Of a stretch of 64,000 bases of DNA, positions 57,581 to 64,000 are shown one piece after another. This DNA is from Diphasiastrum complanatum (taxonomy: Eukaryota; Streptophyta; Lycopodiopsida; Lycopodiales; Lycopodiaceae). The notes beneath the pieces are model-generated. The model was not told the origin of the DNA. It made no database searches and saw only the letters and a list, made by a program, of their open reading frames with translations. The translations under genes and the position numbers were made by a program. The DNA is taken from positions 1-64,000 of the forward strand of contig MU831871.1 of assembly GCA_029204225.1 (NCBI GenBank), in the 5' to 3' direction. Each line of letters starts with the position of its first letter. Within the stretch, counting starts at the first letter, position 1.

Positions 57581-58700
57581 AATCATCATGCATGTGTCCA
57601 TTTCACTTTGTGCATGCCTTGCATCAAACTATGGATCACTTACAACCATTGCATGTGAAATGCCACGAGTTTCTACAAGCATATTAATGACATTTCTAAG
57701 TCAACAATCCATATGCAAGTTGTATACTACCAACTAGACTTGAGAAACCCATATAGCTCGAGTTTCTTCTAGGCCAAATTTGGCATTTACATTATGAAAC
57801 AACATACTTGCATAGACAAAACTTTGTGGCAAGCCTAAAGTCATGATAGATGATTTTTCATTTTCAACAGATTCGAGAACCGACTCATTCTCTTGGGTTT
57901 AATTGGCCCTTATGAGAATGAGAGTGATGCTCCAAGATTAGCATTAGAAATGATAAAACCAGTAATGTCATCAGAAAGCAATAAGAAAAGCTGATGTCTT
58001 CTCTGAAGGAAATGGACCGAATGTGAATAAAGACTTTGTCGTTTCTTTCTAGGATGTGTAGATCTGTTTTCATTAATCCTAATAAAAATAAAATTGAACT
58101 ACACTACAGAACGTGTATTTACAACAAAAGATGGGAGATAGATATTAATGTAAAAGTTTATGATGATCCATTTCAAGTTCAAACAACAATGATGATCCAG
58201 ATCGAACCACATAGAGGAATAATAACGAGGGGGTGTATCTTCTATGAAGACTCGAAAGAGGACTATGGTGTGTAGGCCCATGGCAATCCCTGAACCACAA
58301 GGTTCGTAGCATCAAAGACAGAAAAGGATGTTTGTATTTTGAGCTCAACAAAGTGGTTACATGTGGACACTTGTTTGAATCCAGATGAACCTCATGCAAC
58401 CTTTTAGAGTTATTGAGTTTGAAATAGCAGACACTCTTTCCTCATTTCAACGTGGTGAATGATGAGGTTCAAGAACGTCCATGTCCTACACGCCATATGC
58501 CTCTTTGGTGTCGTCATTTTTAGGCGAGACGCCCTATCGACTCAGACAATTCAATCGCAGAGCCAGTTAGCCTCCTTTGCATCCTCAATGGATTCGTGTG
58601 TTCACCAATATTGTTAAAGTTAGAGTATGTGGTTAATTATAGATTGAAAATTGATTTATATTTGGTATTGCCCTCGTAGCTTTGACTGAATACCTATAAT
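57581..58700. other. Spacer with one unrecognised ORF (58036-58275, plus)
   Basis: The 79-codon frame (MSFLSRMCRSVFINPNKNKI, WEIDINVKVYDDPFQVQTTM) is patterned enough to be a gene fragment, but I do not recognise it. The rest shows nothing. Confidence 0.3.
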
Positions 58701-58721
58701 AGCTTGGACTATGATATGGGA

Positions 58722-58830
58722 ACCACACACGCACACACACACATGAATAAATTAAGATCTAACAAATCATGAAACATAAACGAATGGCATCACGCACGCA
58801 CACGCACATGCATGCTCACACTGTAGGGTC
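58722..58830. repeat. AC-rich microsatellite pair
   Basis: ACACACGCACACACACACAT near 58723-58742 and a CGCACGCACACGCACATGCA stretch near 58793-58812. Confidence 0.85.
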
Positions 58831-58859
58831 AAAGATCTCACATAGTAGTAGCCCTCATG

Positions 58860-59481
58860 CCTGTCAACAAGGGTTAGAACACTGGATAGGTGCCTAACTA
58901 TGAATAGATGCTACGTTTAGATAGTTCTCTACTTTTTCTCTAACTCTACCACCACTAACACTACACACCCCTAACTCTACTCCACTAAACTAACATTCAT
59001 CATGATTTTGTCAAGGAGAAGAATAGAATAGAAGAGAGGAAGAGAGTAATAGAGAGAAGGTGTAGAGAGAGAGTGAGGGTGGAGGTTAGCTCAAATGCTC
59101 CTTGTGCTTGCTAATGCAAAACCTTTAACTATGGAAATCAAAAACTTGCAAACTTGAGAGCAAAAGGAAAACACAATCAAACACATTAGCAATAGTGAAT
59201 AGCAAGTGAGGATGCTTCTCTCCAAAAATTGGTAGAGTTTCCTCCTTTTCATTAAGCATCCCAATAGAGTACATGAGGTGCCTTTTTATAAATGGGGAAG
59301 GCTCTTGCCCCAAAATTCTATTGGCTAATATGCACATTGATCCTAACCATTCATCTTGGACCCAACTTAATCCAAGGGTCCACAAAAAGTACATTAGAAT
59401 TTACAAGACTCATGTGAGCCCAAAGTTGGACCCAACTCTAAGTATAAGACCCAAATTTCCCAATGCTCCTAGTTAACCACA
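58860..59481 (-). repeat. Possible solo LTR
   Basis: Read on the minus strand it starts TGTGGTTAACTAGGAGC. It has a TTTATAAAAAGG TATA box at about 59282-59293 and a purine-rich, non-coding body after it. There is no second copy and no duplication, so the left end is a guess. Confidence 0.3.
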
Positions 59482-60181
59482 TGTTCGCACCTAGATCATG
59501 AGTCGAGCATTAAAATGAGTTTTGTAGCTTTTTAATTAGTCTAAAATGCAATCTTTATGTATTTTTTATTTTTCAATGATTGCAAAGCTTCAGGTGATGT
59601 ATTGGTCACCTTGTTTAGGGTTGTTTCCTTCAAATCCTACAATTTTAGCCTCTTGGCCTCTAAAGTTCCTTAAATGCAAATTTCCTTATAAATAATGTAA
59701 GGGGTAAAACATGAGGGAGTTAAACCTTTGAAGGCTCCAAATGATGGAACACCCAAGTTGCTAATGCATTTTGATTTGTGCATGTCATTGAGATTTTTCT
59801 TTTTTCTTATCTTTAATGTTGTAAAAAAATAGATTCAAGCCTTTATGAGGAATTCTACATGGCATTATAGCCAAAAGTCTTTTTTTGCAAAAATGCCCAT
59901 ATGCATTTTACCATAAACGACCACTAGAATTCTGTCTAATAAATGCCCTGAAAAATATATAAAAAAGTCCAAAAAGTCGGCTCAAGAAGTAGTGATGCCC
60001 ACTGAATTTATTGTTCCTAGTACTCCGAGGGTCGCCAATTTTTTTAAAATAACTTACCATTTAAATGCCCCATTCTTCTATGTCATAATATGGTTAACAT
60101 AGGTCAACCAATTGAATTGGGAATTGTCGTTGAATTTTTCAACTTTTTCGTAATAATAAGAATAGTTCAACAATGCAGTCT
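59482..60181. other. No gene seen
   Basis: AT-rich spacer up to the LTR of the last Copia. Confidence 0.4.
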
Positions 60182-60882
60182 TGTGAAAGTACTGTACTTT
60201 AGGACCATAAATGGATCTACAAAAGATCCACAAGAGTGATTGGATGCTTGCTTAACAATCTATCAAAAAACTAGACACAAAAAAGTTGATCTAGATTGGC
60301 AATTTGACAAACAACAAGCATTAACAATCAAAAGCATTGATAAACATTGAAATCCAAGCCCACACATGTGTACTACAGGCTGTAGTACGGCCTTCAACCT
60401 GAAAAACAAGTAGAAATTGAATTTGTTTCATTTGGATCACAAAAACTCAATGTACATAGTGAACTAGCTTGAGATTGCCAATGAGCTCCAAAAATTTTCT
60501 ATCTTCTCACTATGGAGAGAGGGAATACATAGCAAATTCGACTTCCTTCTTGAAGTTAGGTGGATTTCCAACATGTAATAAGGAAGTTAACTCACTCTCC
60601 TTGACCTAAAATGAAACCCTAGTCTATTTCCTAGAGTTATGCTTGGTAGGTAGCTAGTTGGTCAAATTTTCACCTTAAACTTAGGTGTAGGTCCTATAAA
60701 GTAGGGATGACCACCAAATAGACATGACCAACTCTCTTGACTTGACCTAACCTACATTAGGATGGGTTTCCCATGTGGCATCATGGCCTCACATGTGTGG
60801 GACCCACTTGTGTACACAATTTACACTATTCTACATGGTTTTTGATCAAGCTAGATTTGCCAATTTTTGGCAATTCTTCACA
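60182..60882 (-). repeat. 3' LTR of the Copia derivative
   Basis: TGTGAAAGTACTG to CAATTCTTCACA on the plus strand, 701 bp, followed by CTCCTCCTCA, the polypurine block shared with the young Copia. CACACATGTGTA at about 60362 is followed by a CTGTAGTACGGCCTTCAACC stretch, parallel to the young element's palindrome plus TACGGCCTCC. The left end is approximate. Confidence 0.8.
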
Positions 60883-61092
60883 CTCCTCCTCAAATTTAGC
60901 TTGATCTATTTACAACTCTCTTAATAGATCAATGAAAGCTTTTAGAAGTGTCTAAAAAATCCAGCTACAAAGAAGGAACTTTTGAGACTCCAATAGAGAA
61001 TGATGTCCATGAAGGATCTTTCACCACCTCTTAGAGGATCCCTTACAAGATGTTCCATAAATGTGTCTATATACATGTAGCACACTTCAAAA

Positions 61093-62763
61093 CTAAACAT
61101 CATGCCAAGCCATGGATTCCAAGGCATTTTGTGCACTTGAAGATACATCAATTAAAATATTAAGTGCATAAATAATGTTGCCAAAGACAACTTGCCTTGC
61201 TTGATCCATATGATTGAGCCTTGATGGCTCCATCTTGATACTCAAGATTCTTCTTGGAGTCCTCGGGTCTTGAGCTTGCTCCTCCACTTGACTTGACTCC
61301 AAACCATCAATGAATTGAATAAGGTGTTGATCCAAAGGTGCTTCTTCAAGTTTACAAATCTTCCACTCTTGAAAGATCACATTTCCACAATTGACAAATT
61401 CTTTGGATGAAAACAAGTAGATTCTACAATCTCTACTTGAAGAGCAAAACACTACCATTATTCCTATCATTGAAATAGGATAATCTTTGGTCCTTACATT
61501 GGAATGATCATGCACAAAGCATGTGGACACAAAGATTTCCAAAGCAAATGATGTTTCATCTTTTATGACTCTATTCAAACTATTACAAAAATAGTTATCC
61601 AATGAAATTGCTTTATCAACAACAAATGTAGATTTCAAAGCATCCCATTTCATTGTCTTGTCATACAAAGTAATAAACACCATAGATCTTAAAGATAAGA
61701 AACAAGTCACCTCATGTCTATTACTACTTTCCAAAAAGTATTCAAAGATAGTAGACTCTCCAATGCTCACCACCCTTGCAAGATGCACACTTGAATGGAC
61801 AATTTGCATGCAATTTGATGACTCGGCCATTGTCATTGAGGACTCCCTTGGAACTCTCATGCTTTGAGGCTGATCCTCAAGATCTTCCTCCTTTTGATGC
61901 TCCTCCTCAATGCAAGCAAAATCACACTTTGCCAAGATCTCCTCTTGAGTGATCTCCTCCTTTGCCAAGCTCATTCTTTCAAAAGCAACACTAGCTTCCA
62001 ACTTAAACAATCTTCCATGTTTAAATCCCTTTGCAATGCAAACATCATTCTTCAAGATGAAGCAAACACCATGCTTAAAGTGGACATCCAAACCACTTTC
62101 TAAGAGTAGACCAACACTAAGCATATTCTTGGTGATTGATGGTACATAAAGGACAGTTTCTAGATCCATGCATTTTGAGGATTCTAGACACAAAGATATG
62201 GTGCCAACACCATCTATCCTACACTCTTCATCATTTGCAGTAAAGACAAACTTTTTAGCATCATTGAATGAGTGTAAGGTTGAGAAAAAGTCCTTTTCAC
62301 AAGACATGTGGGAGCTAGCCCCACTGTCGATCCACCAATTGTCTCTTGAATTGCTATTACTTGTTGGTGAGGATGTAGATGCCATCAAGAATACATCTAC
62401 TTCATCCTCCTCCTCCTCCTTTGCAAGGTTTCTTTGTTTGTCCTCCTCCACTTGTGCTCTTAGCCTCTTGTAGCATTCAGATGCATAATGCCCCTTCTTT
62501 CCACAAAAGAAGCATTTTTGCTTTGACTTGTCCTTTGAGCTTGATGCATCATCCTCTTCTTTGGCCTCCTTTGGATGCTTCTTCTTTCCATTGGTCTTCT
62601 TTTTTCCCTTGAATGAGAAATTGGCTTTCTCATCACCATCCTGCAACGACAAGGAACTCATCCTAGATTTTGCATGGAGCATCCTACACTCTTCAGCCAC
62701 TAATACACTGTGAAGTTTTTCTATAGTTGGCAAAGTGTCTTGGATGGCAAATCTTTGGACCAA
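61093..62763 (-). CDS. Gag C-terminus, zinc knuckle, protease and degenerate integrase, 556 codons open
   Basis: Minus-strand frame with an SFKGKKKTNGKKKHPKEAK basic run, the knuckle CFFCGKKGHYASEC (about residues 83-96), and the protease site WWIDSGASSHMSCEKDFF (Asp-Ser-Gly intact). After that it aligns only loosely with the intact Copia: IVHSSVHLARVVS stands where HSDVH has the first catalytic Asp (now Ser), ESSNRHEVTCFLS where DDYSR is, and STCFVHDHSNVRTKDYP where the FGCxxYVH block is. The segment with the second Asp and Glu is missing. It ends SMAWHDV, the first residues of the reverse transcriptase region. The frame stayed open despite the losses. Gag and protease may still be made. Confidence 0.8.
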   Translation of the reverse strand: MVQRFAIQDTLPTIEKLHSVLVAEECRMLHAKSRMSSLSLQDGDEKANFSFKGKKKTNGKKKHPKEAKEEDDASSSKDKSKQKCFFCGKKGHYASECYKRLRAQVEEDKQRNLAKEEEEDEVDVFLMASTSSPTSNSNSRDNWWIDSGASSHMSCEKDFFSTLHSFNDAKKFVFTANDEECRIDGVGTISLCLESSKCMDLETVLYVPSITKNMLSVGLLLESGLDVHFKHGVCFILKNDVCIAKGFKHGRLFKLEASVAFERMSLAKEEITQEEILAKCDFACIEEEHQKEEDLEDQPQSMRVPRESSMTMAESSNCMQIVHSSVHLARVVSIGESTIFEYFLESSNRHEVTCFLSLRSMVFITLYDKTMKWDALKSTFVVDKAISLDNYFCNSLNRVIKDETSFALEIFVSTCFVHDHSNVRTKDYPISMIGIMVVFCSSSRDCRIYLFSSKEFVNCGNVIFQEWKICKLEEAPLDQHLIQFIDGLESSQVEEQAQDPRTPRRILSIKMEPSRLNHMDQARQVVFGNIIYALNILIDVSSSAQNALESMAWHDV

Positions 62764-62780
62764 ATTTGCAAAGTCATCTC

Positions 62781-63272
62781 CTAGACCATTAAGGACATTT
62801 GTACAAGCTCTCCATCATGAATCTTCTCTCCAATGGAAGCCAACTCCCTATTTAGAGACTTGATTCTGAGTACATAATCCTGTGCACTCTCCTCACTTCT
62901 CCTCATGCTTTGCAAAATTTGATTTCTAAGCATAAAAACTCTAGAAGTGTTGCTAGACTCATAGATTGATTTTAAAGACTCCCAAGTCTCTTTAGCATTA
63001 GTACAAGCTGATACTTCTCTCAACAAATCATTGCTCACATTCATCTTCACACAATGAAGTGCAAGCCTAGATCTCTTCTTGTATCTAGCTAACTCCTGTG
63101 CACCTAGAGGTTCATCTTCATCTTCAATCAAGAACTCATAAAGGTCTTGGAGCACCAATAGTGACTCCATTCTAACCTTCCAAATAGCATAATTTGTAGA
63201 ATTCAACCTCTCACTAGCTTCTAGAAGGTATGCTCCAGCAGATCCCATCTTACTAGTGACTTCTACAAACAA
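62781..63272 (-). CDS. Gag N-terminal part of the Copia derivative
   Basis: Starts MFVEVTSKMGSAGAYLLEAS. Gag text: LNSTNYAIWKVRMESLLVLQ, LARYKKRSRLALHCVKMNVS, NDLLREVSACTNAKETWESL, RVFMLRNQILQSMRRSEESA, close in layout to the young Copia (NYSIWKVRMES, ALHCIKMNVANELLREV). It ends after ELVQMSLMV, where the intact element has ELVQLILNGL; a frameshift near 62780-62800 separates it from the 61093-62763 frame. The second Met (63248) may be the true start. Confidence 0.85.
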   Translation of the reverse strand: MFVEVTSKMGSAGAYLLEASERLNSTNYAIWKVRMESLLVLQDLYEFLIEDEDEPLGAQELARYKKRSRLALHCVKMNVSNDLLREVSACTNAKETWESLKSIYESSNTSRVFMLRNQILQSMRRSEESAQDYVLRIKSLNRELASIGEKIHDGELVQMSLMV

Positions 63273-63798
63273 GAAATAGATTTGATTGACTTGAAACTCA
63301 CAAAGGTCTCACACTTGCAGTGTTTCACTCAAATTTGATTTCTAATCCAACAAATGGACTTATAATCACAGTTCTATCACTCCCTCACAAAGCTGGAATG
63401 AAGATAAGATGAAGTGAAAACTACTTTCAAACAAATCTTGCCAAGAAATGGATTTGATTGTCTCTAGAAACTCACTAAGGTCTCTCTCTTGTAGTTTTTC
63501 ACTCATATTAGATTTCTAATCCAAAAAATGGACTTATAATCTCAGTTCTAGCACTCCCTCACAAAGTTGGAATGAAGATAAGATGATGTGAAATCTACTT
63601 ACAATCAAATCTTGCCAATTTTGGCTATTTTTGGACAAAAAAATGACTTAATCTCTTTCTTCCTTCTTGGTGTACTTTCAAGACCTGTTTTTAACCTTAA
63701 TAGGACTTGAACTCAGCCTAGATTAATTAGATTTCATGAAACAAATTCAAATCTAATCAATGGCAAATGATCTGGGTAGATTATCCTAGGATCTCCGC
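63273..63798 (-). other. Leader of the Copia derivative, with an internal duplication
   Basis: Untranslated. The text TCAAGTTTGTT-type and ATTAGATTTCTAATCCAA...GGACTTATAATC occurs twice (about 63333-63375 and 63508-63545), with matching flanks (ACTCCCTCACAAAG, GGAATGAAGATAAGATGA), a direct duplication of about 170 bases. The primer-binding site region near 63790 reads GGATCTCCGCCA where the intact element has GGCTCTGATACCA, so it is degenerate. Confidence 0.6.
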
Positions 63799-64000
63799 CA
63801 AAAATTACACCAATAGCTCACAAATTGAATTTTTTTGGATCAAATGAATACCATGCATTAAATGTAGGTTCAGAGGTGCCCACACATGTGGACAGTACGG
63901 ATTTGGACCCCTACCAAGTTTGGGATCAAATCTCCTCACCAAAATCAAGATTCTAGCTTGCCCTCTCAAGACTAGTTTTTGGCACCAAAACTTGCTAAAA
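63799..64000 (-). repeat. 5' LTR of the Copia derivative, partial
   Basis: Opens AAAAATTACACCAATAG, aligned with the young Copia LTR start AAAAATTACAGCAAATA. It carries CACACATGTGGACAGTACGG at about 63881-63900, the same palindrome-plus-TACGG arrangement. It continues beyond the window. Confidence 0.65.

Larger units (their letters stand above)
60182..64000 (-). mobile_element. Copia deletion derivative, 5' LTR runs off the window
   Basis: 3' LTR 60182-60882, polypurine block from 60883, coding remnants 60942-63272, leader, and the 5' LTR starting near 63799. Reverse transcriptase and most of RNase H are absent: after the start of the reverse transcriptase region (61093) the text passes to a scrap matching the later part of the young Copia's pol (ERSFMDIILY, about 61000). 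Length is about 4.5 kb or less against 6.2 kb for the intact relative. It is non-autonomous. Confidence 0.85.

Noticed and set aside
59125-59394. Minus-strand 89-codon ORF
   Set aside because: It overlaps a TATA-bearing LTR-like stretch and has no motif; better read as non-coding.
61658-62713. Plus-strand ORFs at 61.7-62.7 kb
   Set aside because: Shadows of the minus-strand gag-protease frame.

Overview
The window is plant nuclear DNA from a repeat-dense part of a large genome. The evidence is Ty1/Copia and Ty3/Gypsy elements of plant type, primer-binding sites complementary to the initiator Met tRNA, a CACTA-type (En/Spm) transposase, introns with GT-AG borders of about 90-125 bases, and AT-rich spacer. 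I cannot name the species. I see no intact host gene, rRNA, tRNA or CRISPR array. Almost everything recognisable is a mobile element or a decayed gene.

Layout. 1-4.0 kb: Gypsy integrase remnant, then a decayed coiled-coil protein region of unknown identity. 4.6-5.4 kb: first of four copies of a Gypsy LTR family (here 'LTR-A', minus orientation). 6.0-9.6 kb: decayed minus-strand Gypsy gag with its primer-binding site and LTR, ending in a pure (TC)80 tract. 10.2-11.3 kb: second LTR-A. 12.4-16.9 kb: plus-strand Copia with frameshifts. 16.9-26.7 kb: an older plus-strand Copia split by a young, structurally complete minus-strand Copia at 17659-23816. That element has identical-length 682-bp LTRs with three differences, the 5-bp duplication GTAAT, and one open 1322-codon gag-pol frame. 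27.0-29.3 kb: minus-strand CACTA transposase fragment, split by LTR-like DNA. 29.5-33.6 kb: duplicated spacer, a cluster of GGTCGGAA-type repeats and a (AG)82 tract. 34.0-34.8 kb: lone Copia LTR. 35.5-38.8 kb: a multi-exon minus-strand pseudogene. Its C-terminal half is a bacterial-type amino DNA methyltransferase domain, and its N-terminal half may be ParB-like. 39.9-42.9 kb: minus-strand Gypsy pol, interrupted at 42951.

42952-54292 is a complete-ended plus-strand Gypsy element: 493- and 492-bp LTRs, PBS, chromodomain-like tail, polypurine tract and the duplication GAACT. Its interior has been rebuilt by later events. It holds a long-spaced inverted repeat, a nested minus-strand Gypsy gag with its own LTR-A copies, and a (AG)104 tract. 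54.3-55.3 kb: a spliced pseudogene with an RNase-H-like segment resembling the RAG1/Transib type core. 55.8-57.1 kb: unknown plus-strand ORFs. 57.1-60.1 kb: LTR remnants and spacer. 60182-64000: a Copia deletion derivative related to the young element. It keeps gag, zinc knuckle and protease but has a ruined integrase and almost no reverse transcriptase; its 5' LTR runs off the window.

How the parts relate. The intact Copia (17.7-23.8 kb) and the deletion derivative (60.2-64 kb) share gag layout, an identical polypurine block next to the 3' LTR, and LTRs carrying CACATGTG/CACGTG palindromes. They look like an autonomous element and a non-autonomous relative. LTR divergence orders the insertions: the Gypsy at 43-54 kb (about 22 substitutions in 492 bp) is roughly ten times older than the young Copia (3 in 682). 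The two least familiar objects are the methyltransferase pseudogene and the RAG1-like pseudogene. Both have phase-compatible introns, so they descend from spliced nuclear genes rather than from the retroelements around them.
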